Counted from the stretch's first letter, positions 26,708 to 33,880 are shown. The stretch: DNA of 39,647 nt from SZAS-103 sp038316385 (GCA_038316385.1 JBBQAN010000024.1:1-39647); one strand, 5' to 3'. The notes: generated by a model not told the origin, from the sequence alone. Numbers and translations: made by a program.

Positions 26708-27817
26708 ATGAAGCCCGCACATCTTGGATCTCTATTTCGGTCGGAATGGATGCTGGTAATTTCAGCGGTGACCAGCGTCATTTTTCTGCTGGCTGGATCG
26801 CGCCTTTTGGCCGGATTGAATAATCCTCTCTGGTTGATTGTGGTGTTTGTCTGGCTGTTTGCGACGATCCTCGGCTCCGCATTGTCGGTGGTGCATCATG
26901 CGGATCGCGTTGCCGAGCGGCTGGGTGAGCCCTACGGCACGCTGATCCTGACCTTGGCTATCACGTTTATCGAAGTGGTCAGCATCAGCGCCGTCATGCT
27001 GCACGGCGGCAACAATCCCACGTTGGCTCGCGACACGCTGTTCGCTGTCACCATGATCATCTTGAACGGCATGGTCGGCCTGTCGCTACTGCTGGGTGGA
27101 TGGCGCCGGCTGGAACAACATTTCAACCTGCAAGGCGCCAACGCGTATCTGGGCGTGATCATTCCGTTGGGCATTCTGGCAATGGTGTTGCCGAATTTCA
27201 CCGCGTCCACCGATGGACCCACGCTTGCCTCGTCGCAAGAATTGTTTCTGGGTATCTCGTCGCTGGGCTTGTATTTCGCGTTCCTTGGTCTGCAAACCGG
27301 CCGCCACCGTGCTTATTTCGTTGATGATGAGGCACCGGCGGTTGCCGTCGAAAAAGAGAAGCTGCCGAGCATGCCCAGGCACACCGTGTTGTTGGTGGCG
27401 TATATGATCCCGGTGGTTTTCCTCGCCGAATATCTGGCGGTGCCGGTTGACTACGTGATAGAGACGATCAAGGCGCCGACGGCTCTTGCAGGGTTGATCA
27501 TGGCGATCCTGGTGGCCACGCCGGAAGCAATTGGCGCGATCCGTTCGGCTAGCCAAAACCAGCTGCAGCGATCGGTCAACATTTCGCTGGGTTCGGTGCT
27601 GTCCACCATCGGATTGACGGTTCCCGCGATCCTGCTGGTCAGTCACATCACCCACCATCCGGTGACTCTGGGTTTGCAACACACGAGTCTGCTGTTGTTC
27701 CTGCTCACGCTGACACTGTGTCTGGTGACCTTTGCGAGTGGGCGGACAAACGTGCTGCAGGGCGCGGTGCATCTGATCCTGTTCGTGGCCTACCTGTTTT
27801 TCATCTTCGTGCCTTAG
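26708..27817 (+). CDS. chaA: Calcium/proton antiporter ChaA
   Basis: The 369-residue inner-membrane CaCA-superfamily exchanger has about 11 hydrophobic segments, close to the 366 residues I recall for E. coli ChaA. The two alpha-repeat motifs are present: TLILTLAITFIEVVSISAVM with its acidic residue in TM helix 2, and IMAILVATPEAIGAIRSA in the second repeat. A cytoplasmic linker rich in Glu and Lys (about 212-225) separates the halves. It exchanges Ca2+, Na+ or K+ for protons, giving alkaline and salt tolerance. The 280-bp gap upstream is AT-richer than its surroundings and could hold a promoter, but I cannot define one. Confidence 0.93.
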   Translation: MKPAHLGSLFRSEWMLVISAVTSVIFLLAGSRLLAGLNNPLWLIVVFVWLFATILGSALSVVHHADRVAERLGEPYGTLILTLAITFIEVVSISAVMLHGGNNPTLARDTLFAVTMIILNGMVGLSLLLGGWRRLEQHFNLQGANAYLGVIIPLGILAMVLPNFTASTDGPTLASSQELFLGISSLGLYFAFLGLQTGRHRAYFVDDEAPAVAVEKEKLPSMPRHTVLLVAYMIPVVFLAEYLAVPVDYVIETIKAPTALAGLIMAILVATPEAIGAIRSASQNQLQRSVNISLGSVLSTIGLTVPAILLVSHITHHPVTLGLQHTSLLLFLLTLTLCLVTFASGRTNVLQGAVHLILFVAYLFFIFVP

Positions 27818-27911
27818 GGCTGATGGCGCATAAAAAGCAGTTGAACACTGCTGCAAAATTGGCAGCGCACATTTGCCTTTGAACTGCAGCGCAAAAAAAG
27901 CACTCGGAAAT

Positions 27912-27931
27912 GCGATAGGTTGATCTATCGC
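27912..27931. terminator. Small hairpin at the end of the TrmY-like gene
   Basis: GCGATAG (27912-27918) pairs perfectly with CTATCGC (27925-27931) around a 6-nt loop and overlaps the stop codon. In the minus direction a 7-T run follows 13 nt later. The distance is too long for a classic intrinsic terminator, so this is only a candidate. It also lies at the end of the convergent chaA transcript. Confidence 0.3.
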
Positions 27932-28518
27932 GAATCGAGTTCGTGATGAATCAACACGACGCATTGTGAAGCAAAAAGCATTTTCGATCCCAAGGTAATT
28001 TTTCTCGCGCCCCAGCGTTCGAGGCTGTGGAAGGTCTTTTTCGGCATCGGGATATGGTCGGTCAGCAGGAAGCAGGGGTTTCCCTGGAACACCTGCTCGC
28101 GAATTGAGATGCCTTTCGGGTCCATCACGAATAGCTGATGCTCTTCGGCCAGCTCCTGCACCAGCCGCTCGAAGCTCAAGGTGCGCACTGTCACGCCTGA
28201 TTCCACCGGGCGCGTCTCTTCTTTGCCCATGCCTCGTGACGCATTCAGTGCCTTCGCGACCTTGACCAGCAGCGCCTGCTCATGGAAGCCGCCGATGTCC
28301 TGCATCGCGTTGGCGTCGAACCGAATGCTGCGAGAAAAATCCTGGGTGCTTTCCAACACCAGAAAGACCACCACATCCGCGCGATGCGACTGCGCCACGA
28401 AGATCGCGTTCATCAACGTATGCGCCAGAATTTCGGTGTGCGCCTCGTTGCCAACCGAAGCCAACAGTTTCTGGCTGTCCGTGGGTGCAGCTCGCGCCCG
28501 GAGTACAAAGGTTCGCAT
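27925..28518 (-). CDS. TrmY-like SPOUT methyltransferase (DUF358)
   Basis: The 197-residue protein begins MRTFVLRARAAPTDSQKLLA and contains ADVVVFLVLESTQDFSRSI, FVMDPKGISIRE and CFLLTDHIPMPKKT. The last segment is the knotted SAM-binding region of the TrmY family. Archaeal TrmY makes N1-methylpseudouridine at position 54 of tRNA. Bacterial members exist but their substrate is not established to my knowledge. ATG 28518 is chosen because family homology begins there, although the frame is open 18 codons further. It is a single gene, convergent with chaA. Confidence 0.82.
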   Translation of the reverse strand: MRTFVLRARAAPTDSQKLLASVGNEAHTEILAHTLMNAIFVAQSHRADVVVFLVLESTQDFSRSIRFDANAMQDIGGFHEQALLVKVAKALNASRGMGKEETRPVESGVTVRTLSFERLVQELAEEHQLFVMDPKGISIREQVFQGNPCFLLTDHIPMPKKTFHSLERWGARKITLGSKMLFASQCVVLIHHELDSR

Positions 28519-28779
28519 ATGTGTCGTGACCGAGTCGTCGTCGCACGCGACACTTGGCGTGCCGCACACCAATTGTCCACGAATAAGGGCAGCAATGGGT
28601 TCGGAGCTGGGTTCCTCCCTGGACTCGGGTCAGCGATTGTCGAGCAGCAACGGGTGCAGCCAACCGGCTTGGCACCCCACTTTTGACACTGGTGCAGCGT
28701 CGCTCGAACCCTTACAACAATCCCCTGCGCCGTCGCTGAGCATGCGGCTGCAGTCAACCACGTACTTTGGGAGTCGCGC

Positions 28780-29343
28780 ATGAATTCGACCAACGTGTCC
28801 CAGGCTATCGTCGGCGCCTGCCTGATCGTTGCTGGATCGGCCGAGGCGAGCGACGCGCAGGCATCGCCTGCAACTCTCCCAACAAACGCAGCGGTCGCGC
28901 CACAGGGTTGTTCCTCGCCTGAAAGCCGGCAGTTCGATTTCTGGGTCGGCAGGTGGAACGTCTATCCATCTGCTCATCCCGACCAGCAGGTCGCGATCAG
29001 CTTGATCGAGAATCTTTATTCCGGCTGCGCGATCCGTGAAAACTGGATGCCGCTCAAGGGTGGCGGAGGCGGCAGCCTCAACAGTTACGTGCCCGGCGAG
29101 GCGAAGTGGAAGCAGACCTGGATCGATGATTCGGGTTCGCGCGCGGATTTCATTGGTGGTTGGAATGGCGCCGCGATGGTGCTTGAAGGCGAGTGGCCTC
29201 AGCCAGAGCATCCGCACCAGCGCACGCGCATGACTTACACGCCGCATCCCGATGGCAGCGTCGAGCAAGCCGGTGAGAGTTCGGATGACGGCGGCAAGAC
29301 GTGGACGGCGAGTTTCGATTTCATCTATCGACGGGCGACTTAG
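28780..29343 (+). CDS. Secreted DUF1579-like protein
   Basis: The 187-residue protein has a probable N-terminal signal segment (about 1-24, SQAIVGACLIVAGSAEA). QFDFWVGRWNVYPS, typical of small lipocalin-like DUF1579-related proteins, is followed by RENWMPLKGGGGGSLNSYV, WKQTWIDDSGSRADFIGGW and a C-terminal FDFIYRR. The repeated aromatic strands suggest a beta-barrel that binds a ligand, but the function is unknown. The stop is TAG, and the same frame continues open for 39 more codons (see next entry). Confidence 0.75.
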   Translation: MNSTNVSQAIVGACLIVAGSAEASDAQASPATLPTNAAVAPQGCSSPESRQFDFWVGRWNVYPSAHPDQQVAISLIENLYSGCAIRENWMPLKGGGGGSLNSYVPGEAKWKQTWIDDSGSRADFIGGWNGAAMVLEGEWPQPEHPHQRTRMTYTPHPDGSVEQAGESSDDGGKTWTASFDFIYRRAT

Positions 29344-29463
29344 CGCACCAAGGAATCGAAGATCGACCACATGATCCGCCGCGAACCGCAACTCGTCAGC
29401 ATTTCGCTGATCGATGGCAGTCGGAAGGGCTGGAATCTTGCTGGCGAGGCGGCGCTGAAGTGA
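29344..29463 (+). other. In-frame open stretch after the DUF1579-like stop
   Basis: After the TAG at 29341-29343 the same frame stays open to a TGA at 29461-29463. The 39 codons include KIDHMIRREPQLVSISL and GSRKGWNLAGEAALK, which look protein-like. It may be the remnant of another gene, a tail cut off by a nonsense change, or a short peptide from the ATG at 29377. I cannot tell which. Confidence 0.3.
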
Positions 29464-29565
29464 GGCTTCAAATCGGCACTGGAACAATGCGCAACCGTTG
29501 TGTGTGTGTTGTCACGCAAAAGGTTTACGATCCGCGATTCCAACAGCACACAAGGAGATTGACGC

Positions 29566-29919
29566 ATGAAAACCTTTCTCGCCGTTTTTACCGGAAGCAA
29601 GGCATCGCGTGCCAAGTGGGATACGCTGGATGCGCAGACGCGCTCAGAGCGTGAAAAGGCCGGCATGGCCGCATGGCACCAGTGGATGAACGATCACCAG
29701 GACAGCCTCGTCGATGAGGGCGGACCACTTGGCAAGACCAAACAGGCGTCGGAAGCCGGCATCCGCGATATCTCCAACAACATGGGCGGCTATGTGAAGG
29801 TGCGTGCCGAGTCGCACGAGGCGGCGGCGAAAATGTTCGAGAACCATCCCAATTTCGCGATTTTCCCCGGCGAAGGCGTCGAGGTGATGGAAGTCATGCC
29901 GATTCCGACTTCGATGTGA
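29566..29919 (+). CDS. YCII-like small protein
   Basis: The 117-residue soluble protein begins MKTFLAVFTGSKASRAKWD and contains GMAAWHQWMNDHQDSLVDEGGPLG, GGYVKVRAESHEAAAKMFENHP and a final GEGVEVMEVMPI strand. This alternating beta-alpha layout resembles the YCII-related/dimeric ferredoxin-like families, though a strict assignment is uncertain. AAGGAG lies 8 nt before the ATG. The catalytic role is unknown. It is a single gene. Confidence 0.75.
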   Translation: MKTFLAVFTGSKASRAKWDTLDAQTRSEREKAGMAAWHQWMNDHQDSLVDEGGPLGKTKQASEAGIRDISNNMGGYVKVRAESHEAAAKMFENHPNFAIFPGEGVEVMEVMPIPTSM

Positions 29920-29947
29920 AACCGCAGCAACGTGCTCAGGTGAAGGA

Positions 29948-30724
29948 CTAGGGCGCGGCAGATTGATTATTTGCCGCATGCTCCACGCCCACCACGATGC
30001 CATCGCGCAGCCACTGGCCGAGTAAGGCGGCAGCGTGTGCAACACCTTCGCTTTCGCCATGCGCTGCGATGAGTGATGCGCACAAGCCGCTGAAGCTCGC
30101 ATTATCGCGGATGAGGCCGAGCGCCTGTTGCTCGGCGGCCTCGATGGTGCGGAAGCAAGGCGCGAATTCCTGACGCCATACCAGCATGCCCGCAGGTATT
30201 GGCAGCGACTCTGCGGCAGGCGGTGTTTCCGCTGCCGACAGCGCCGACCAGATCGCGCCCGCATTGGTGGTGACGCGGCCGATGCACAGCGTTGGCGCAA
30301 GCACGAGCCGCGCCTGATCCCAATCGATCGTCGCCAAGTCCTCCGGCGAAAGTGTTGACGCATTCGGGCCTTCGAATGCACGGCACATCGCCCATTCCAA
30401 CCATGCGAGTTCGGCGACTTCCGCATCGCCTGGATACAACTCGGCCAGCGTGCGATCGAAGCCTTCGCCGTACGCACCGAGCGTCCATGCATGTGGCGGC
30501 GTTTGCGTGCAGTGAGTGATCGCCGCGTTCTCGAACGCTTCGTCGCCTAGCCATGCTTGCGTTTGCTTGAAGGTATCGCGCAGGCAATCGATGAGCTGCG
30601 AGCGGTAGTTGTTGCGGTGGACGGCGAGTCCCGCGGCGGCGCTTTTATCCAGCGGGCGTATCGCATCTGCGGACGCATCAACGAGCCACGCAAGCACGTC
30701 GCGCTGGAGTTCGAGCAGGCTCAT
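29948..30724 (-). CDS. bufC: DUF2063 partner protein of the MNIO enzyme (BufC/HvfC/GigB type)
   Basis: The 258-residue protein starts SLLELQRDVLAWL and has LAVHRNNYRSQLIDCLRDTF and AAITHCTQTPP, hallmarks of the DUF2063 N-terminal domain annotated as 'putative DNA-binding'. In MNIO systems this protein is the partner that presents the precursor peptide leader to the enzyme (known for related HvfBC/BufBC pairs). A helical C-terminal domain completes it. Its start overlaps the stop of the DUF692 gene (ATGA, 30721-30724). It is the last gene of the operon transcribed from the promoter at 31930-31955. Confidence 0.88.
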   Translation of the reverse strand: MSLLELQRDVLAWLVDASADAIRPLDKSAAAGLAVHRNNYRSQLIDCLRDTFKQTQAWLGDEAFENAAITHCTQTPPHAWTLGAYGEGFDRTLAELYPGDAEVAELAWLEWAMCRAFEGPNASTLSPEDLATIDWDQARLVLAPTLCIGRVTTNAGAIWSALSAAETPPAAESLPIPAGMLVWRQEFAPCFRTIEAAEQQALGLIRDNASFSGLCASLIAAHGESEGVAHAAALLGQWLRDGIVVGVEHAANNQSAAP

Positions 30725-31563
30725 GCGGCCCTGCGCGCTTTGTGGTCGGCGATGGCGCGCGCGGTTTCAAGTTCGACGAGCAATTCGGCGAGCGGTGGAA
30801 TCTTGTCGTCGCGCTCGATCATCGTCGCGACCCGGCCAATGCGGCGCAATGCCGCGTCGTACAAGGCCCACACCGGATCGGGTACCGGTTGGTCGTGGGT
30901 GTCGATCAGCAGTTCGCGACCCTGACTGTGGCCGGCGAGGTGGATTTGCCGCACCCGATCGGCGGGAACGCCAGCGAGATAGGCGTGCGGGTCGAAGCCG
31001 TGATTCATCGCGCTGACGTAGATGTTGTTGACGTCGAGCAGCAGGAAGCAACCAGTGCGCGCACACAACGCAGCGAGGAATTCCCACTCGCTCATCGTCG
31101 ATTGCGCAAAATTCAGATAAGTCGATGGATTCTCGATCAGCATCGCGCGACCGATCGCATCCTGCGCCTGTGTGACGCTGGCGCAGAAGAGATCCAACGC
31201 TTCATCGGTGTAGGGAAGCGGTAGCAGATCGTGCGAGTTGAAGCCGGCCACGCGCGTCCAGCACAAGTGATCGGAGACGAACAGCGGTTGCACGCGATCG
31301 ACGAGTTTGCGTAGGCGCAGCAGATAGTCGCGATCGAGTCCATCGGCCGATCCAAGCGACATCGACACACCGTGCAAGGCAACCGGATGGTGTTCACGGA
31401 TCTGATCGAGCACATGCAGCGGACGGCCGCCGTCGATCATGAAATTCTCGGAAATCACTTCGACGAAATCGACCGGAACGGCCGTCGTCAGGAAATCCTG
31501 GTAATGCGGCGGACGCAGGCCGAGGCCGAATCCGTCAAATGTTGCGCAACTGCTGGAATGCAT
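30721..31563 (-). CDS. bufB: DUF692 multinuclear iron oxidase (MNIO), bufferin-maturing enzyme
   Basis: A TIM-barrel oxygenase of 280 residues that installs cysteine modifications (oxazolone/thiooxazole chemistry in characterised members) on precursor peptides. Conserved metal-binding and active-site segments are all present: FGLGLRPPHYQDF at the start, VDFVEVISENFM, ALHGVSMSLG, FVSDHLCW, LIENPSTY, LDVNNIYVSAMNHG, IHLAGHS and DTHDQPV. The start is ATG 31563, behind a GGAG 7 nt away. The frame is open further upstream, but that part overlaps the bufferin gene and is not DUF692-like. It lies 53 bp after bufA, with a strong hairpin between, and is coupled to the DUF2063 gene. Confidence 0.93.
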   Translation of the reverse strand: MHSSSCATFDGFGLGLRPPHYQDFLTTAVPVDFVEVISENFMIDGGRPLHVLDQIREHHPVALHGVSMSLGSADGLDRDYLLRLRKLVDRVQPLFVSDHLCWTRVAGFNSHDLLPLPYTDEALDLFCASVTQAQDAIGRAMLIENPSTYLNFAQSTMSEWEFLAALCARTGCFLLLDVNNIYVSAMNHGFDPHAYLAGVPADRVRQIHLAGHSQGRELLIDTHDQPVPDPVWALYDAALRRIGRVATMIERDDKIPPLAELLVELETARAIADHKARRAA

Positions 31564-31580
31564 TGCATCGCTCCCGAAGA

Positions 31581-31610
31581 CGGCCCGACCGGATGGTTCC
31601 GGTCGGGCCG
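31581..31610 (-). terminator. Perfect 13-bp hairpin between bufA and bufB
   Basis: 31581-31593 pairs perfectly with 31598-31610 around the 4-nt loop TGGT. On the minus strand it follows the bufA stop by 6 nt and is followed by TCTT rather than a full T-run. It is therefore better read as a partial terminator or mRNA-protecting stem, giving more precursor than enzyme. Confidence 0.75.
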
Positions 31611-31616
31611 TGAGAC

Positions 31617-31889
31617 TCACATGGCCGGAGCAGTTTCGCTGCCGCCAGCGGCGGTGCAGGCTGCCGAGGTCATGGTCTTGAAGCCCTGGCCCTTGCAGTC
31701 GTTCTTGCCTTTGCAATCGTGGTTGCCCGACTTGCAATCCGACGTGCCCTTGCACGAATTGACGCCGTAACAATGGACGGTCGCAGCTGCCTTGTGCGCG
31801 GCATAGGCCGGAGCCGGTGTCGACAGGGCGGCCATTGCGATCAGGGCGGTTGCGGCGGCGATGCTGACGCCAGATTTCATGAGGTTCAT
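31617..31889 (-). CDS. bufA: 6-Cys bufferin precursor (RiPP substrate of the DUF692 enzyme)
   Basis: A 90-residue precursor with a Sec-type signal peptide (1-30, ending PAPAYA). The core has six cysteines at 40, 46, 52, 59, 65 and 78, several in CKG or DCK repeats separated by Gly, Asn and Asp (HCYGVNSCKG, SDCKSGNHDCKGKNDCKG). This is the pattern of the six-cysteine bufferins, periplasmic copper- or zinc-binding peptides modified by an MNIO. The start is ATG 31889. It is the first gene of the operon with the enzyme and its DUF2063 partner, and it is preceded by the shared sigma motif. Confidence 0.9.
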   Translation of the reverse strand: MNLMKSGVSIAAATALIAMAALSTPAPAYAAHKAAATVHCYGVNSCKGTSDCKSGNHDCKGKNDCKGQGFKTMTSAACTAAGGSETAPAM

Positions 31890-31929
31890 GTGTTGCTCCG
31901 AAGATGTTTGCCGGGATGGCATGGCGTAC

Positions 31930-31955
31930 TTCGGGGCATCCTGCACAAAGGTTAC
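31930..31955 (-). promoter_or_regulatory. ECF-type promoter of the bufA-bufB-bufC operon
   Basis: Minus strand GTAACC (31955-31950), exactly 16 bp, then CGAA (31933-31930). The start of bufA lies 41 bp downstream. The same two boxes at the same spacing precede the sigma operon and the 4-Cys bufferin gene. GTAACC resembles the AAC-containing -35 boxes used by ECF sigma factors and, from memory, the motif of Caulobacter SigF. Confidence 0.85.
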
Positions 31956-31992
31956 AGCTGATGTGCAAGACCGTGCTGGCAGGTATCGTGTT

Positions 31993-32021
31993 TTGACATA
32001 TAACTACAATGTAGTTAAATT
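31993..32021 (+). promoter_or_regulatory. brnTA promoter with a palindromic operator in its spacer
   Basis: TTGACA at 31993-31998 is a consensus -35. The -10 is TAAATT at 32016-32021 after a 17-bp spacer. The spacer holds the perfect palindrome TAACTAC-AAT-GTAGTTA (32001-32017), overlapping the first two bases of the -10. A dimeric BrnA bound there would block the polymerase, as expected for an autoregulated toxin-antitoxin operon. The brnT start is only 6 bp after the -10, so the message would be nearly leaderless, or a second -10 is used. Confidence 0.75.
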
Positions 32022-32027
32022 ATTCCA

Positions 32028-32306
32028 ATGGCCGAATTGCGCTTCCAGTGGAATCCGGCAAAGGCTGCAGCCAACATCAAGAAGCACAGCATTGGCTTTG
32101 ATGAGGCGAAGTCGGCATTTGCGGATGAGCGCGCCAAGATCATCGCTGATCCAGATCATTCAGAAGGCGAGGAGCGATTCATCCTGCTTGGTTTCAGCGC
32201 GACGCTCAGATTGCTTGTCGTTTGTCATTGCTATTGCGATACAAACAACGTCATTCGCATCATCTCGGCGCGAAAGGCGACGGCCATTGAGTCCCGAAAT
32301 TACTGA
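32028..32306 (+). CDS. brnT: BrnT-family toxin
   Basis: The 92-residue ribonuclease toxin of the RelE/BrnT fold starts MAELRFQWNPAKAAANIKKHSIGFDEAKSAF and contains EERFILLGFSATLRLLVVCH and a final VIRIISARKAT, the standard BrnT order. It cleaves RNA when freed from BrnA. The stop lies 10 bp before brnA. The pair sits between the two bufferin-related operons, and the island would still make sense without it, so it is probably an insertion. Confidence 0.92.
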   Translation: MAELRFQWNPAKAAANIKKHSIGFDEAKSAFADERAKIIADPDHSEGEERFILLGFSATLRLLVVCHCYCDTNNVIRIISARKATAIESRNY

Positions 32307-32316
32307 CAGGTGCCTC

Positions 32317-32526
32317 ATGCGTAAAGAATACGACTTCACCAAAGCCAAGAAAAATCCGTACGCGTCTCAGCTGAAGAAGCAGATCACGATTCGCCTTGAT
32401 GAGGACGCAATCAATTACTTCAAGTCGATATCAGACAAGGTTGGCATCCCCTACCAGAGCTTGATTAACCTCTATCTGCGAGATTGTGCTGCGTCTCATC
32501 GCGAGCTCAACTTGTCGTGGAAATAG
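32317..32526 (+). CDS. brnA: BrnA-family antitoxin
   Basis: The 69-residue antitoxin has the BrnA-type opening YDFTKAKKNPYASQLKKQITIRL and a ribbon-helix-helix segment (DEDAINYFKSISDKVGIPYQSLINLYL). The N-terminal half wraps the toxin and the RHH dimer binds the operator at 32001-32017. The start ATG 32317 follows an AGGTG 4 nt upstream and lies 10 bp after brnT. The order, toxin first, is usual for brnTA. Confidence 0.9.
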   Translation: MRKEYDFTKAKKNPYASQLKKQITIRLDEDAINYFKSISDKVGIPYQSLINLYLRDCAASHRELNLSWK

Positions 32527-32597
32527 GCGCTGACGATTCAATCGAACGAGCTTCTGTCAGCAAGGCGCGTAGTTCCGTCGACGGTTTCCTCAAGCCT

Positions 32598-33239
32598 TTA
32601 CCAGCGCAGCAGGCGCGGACCGAGCAAGGCACCGATGGCTGTGGCCAGGACGATTCCAAGCGTGTACCAGGTCAGCACGAACAGCGCTGATACTTCCGGG
32701 CAATGCAGGCAATACAGCGTCGCGGCGATCGCGCCGGAAGCGAATCCGGCGGCAGCGCCAGCAGCGTGCAGATTGGCGGGCGCGAAACGCCGGAACGACC
32801 ACAACAAACCGATGAAGATCGGCACCGAAAACAACAGCACGCAGATCGAACACACCTGCCAGCTGTGGCCCAACCAGATGTCGAGCCATTGCGCGCGCGG
32901 CGCTTGGAGCAGTTCGTTGCCCGCCGTGATGGCAAGCGCGACGAACGGAATGAGCAATAACCAATAAGCCTTGCTACGCGGCGCATCCGGGTGCGCCAGA
33001 TGCGCTGTAGCGATGATGCCGCCAACGCCGAGCGATGCGGTGTAGATCCATTTCATCCAGAACGAAGCGCCGTGGATGGCAATCGCGAGATCAGGTCGCA
33101 AACCCAGCACCAGCACCAACATCGAGAATGTTGCAACGGCACCGATGGCAAGACCGATCGCGACGCGGCGCGCAACCGAGTGCAGGGCAACGGGCGTGAC
33201 GTCACTTGCGAGCGAACGGATCAGATCATCTGTTTGCAT
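32598..33239 (-). CDS. nrsF: NrsF-family (DUF1109) membrane anti-sigma factor with two CxxC pairs
   Basis: The 213-residue protein has six hydrophobic segments after a short cytoplasmic N-terminus (MQTDDLIRSLASDVTPV) that probably binds the sigma factor. Two cysteine pairs are notable: Cys130/Cys133 (VCSICVLLF) and Cys177/Cys180 (YCLHCPEV), in or next to membrane helices. Caulobacter NrsF is reported to need two conserved cysteines for its response to heavy metals (from memory). The start is ATG 33239, sharing one base with the sigma gene stop (TGATG), so the pair is translationally coupled. It should hold the ECF sigma inactive until metal or thiol stress. Confidence 0.9.
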   Translation of the reverse strand: MQTDDLIRSLASDVTPVALHSVARRVAIGLAIGAVATFSMLVLVLGLRPDLAIAIHGASFWMKWIYTASLGVGGIIATAHLAHPDAPRSKAYWLLLIPFVALAITAGNELLQAPRAQWLDIWLGHSWQVCSICVLLFSVPIFIGLLWSFRRFAPANLHAAGAAAGFASGAIAATLYCLHCPEVSALFVLTWYTLGIVLATAIGALLGPRLLRW

Positions 33240-33775
33240 CACATGCTCCCCTTGATCTTTGCCGCGAGTGCTTTCAGTCCGCGATGCACCGACACTTTCA
33301 CGTCGGCTTCGCTGACGCTGTTTTTCTCCGCTGCTTCGGCGACGCTCAGGCCATCGACCTTGGTGTCGCGGATCAACTGCGCCTGCTTCGGCGAAATGCT
33401 GCCGAGCAGTTTGTCCATGTCCATGCGCGCGGCGCAGGCATCCTCGTAGCCTTCGGTGACGAGGATGTCTTCGATGTCTTCCGTCGGCACGTGCATCCGC
33501 CGGCGCCGGAAATGGTCGATCATCTTGTAGCGCGCGACAGCGTACACCCACGCAACGAGCGGGCGGGTGCGATCGTAAGTCGCGCGGCGGGTATGGATGG
33601 CGATCAATGTTTCTTGCACGAGATCCTCGACGTCGTCTGCGCCGTCGTAGAGACGTCGCCCGAAAAAGGATCGCAGTAGCGGTACGAGCGCGCCGAGCAT
33701 GGCTCCATGGGCGCCGGCGTCTCCTTCGAGACCGCCGATCATCATCGCCCTGAGCTCATCTTCGCTCGCCCGCAC
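33239..33775 (-). CDS. ECF sigma factor (SigF/RpoQ-like) of the bufferin island
   Basis: The 178-residue ECF sigma factor has region 2 (DVEDLVQETLIAIHTRRATYD and WVYAVARYKMIDHFRRRR) and region 4 (PKQAQLIRDTKVDGLSVAEAAEKNSVSEADVKVSVHRGLKAL). I place the start at GTG 33775, which has AGGAG 5 nt upstream and gives MRASEDELRAMM. A longer frame to 33832 would overlap the promoter motif. Coupled to the NrsF-type anti-sigma, it matches the SigF-NrsF pair of Caulobacter and the RpoQ pair of the Cupriavidus gig operon. Its own promoter (33795-33820) carries the same motif as both bufferin operons, so it should amplify itself. Confidence 0.9.
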   Translation of the reverse strand: MRASEDELRAMMIGGLEGDAGAHGAMLGALVPLLRSFFGRRLYDGADDVEDLVQETLIAIHTRRATYDRTRPLVAWVYAVARYKMIDHFRRRRMHVPTEDIEDILVTEGYEDACAARMDMDKLLGSISPKQAQLIRDTKVDGLSVAEAAEKNSVSEADVKVSVHRGLKALAAKIKGSM

Positions 33776-33794
33776 GTGCACTCCTGCTGTGTTG

Positions 33795-33820
33795 TTCGGG
33801 ATTCGCAACGGAAAGGTTAC
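33795..33820 (-). promoter_or_regulatory. Autogenous ECF promoter of the sigma/anti-sigma operon
   Basis: Minus strand GTAACC (33820-33815), 16 bp, then CGAA (33798-33795). The GTG start lies 20 bp further on, leaving a short leader with the AGGAG site. It is back to back with the bufferin promoter at 33855-33880, 34 bp apart. Confidence 0.85.
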
Positions 33821-33854
33821 ACGCAGTTTCAATGCAATCTTTGCGCGATCCGTT

Positions 33855-33880
33855 GTAACCGATTGCCGCCCCGTTGCGAA
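33855..33880 (+). promoter_or_regulatory. ECF promoter of the 4-Cys bufferin/doxX operon
   Basis: GTAACC (33855-33860), exactly 16 bp, then CGAA (33877-33880). The bufferin start is at 33987, so the leader would be about 100 nt. It is divergent from the sigma gene's own copy of the motif. Confidence 0.85.

Noticed and set aside
31564..31968. 5' extension of the DUF692 frame over the bufferin gene
   Set aside because: It is out of frame with the bufferin precursor, Arg/Gln-rich, and DUF692 homology begins at ATG 31563.
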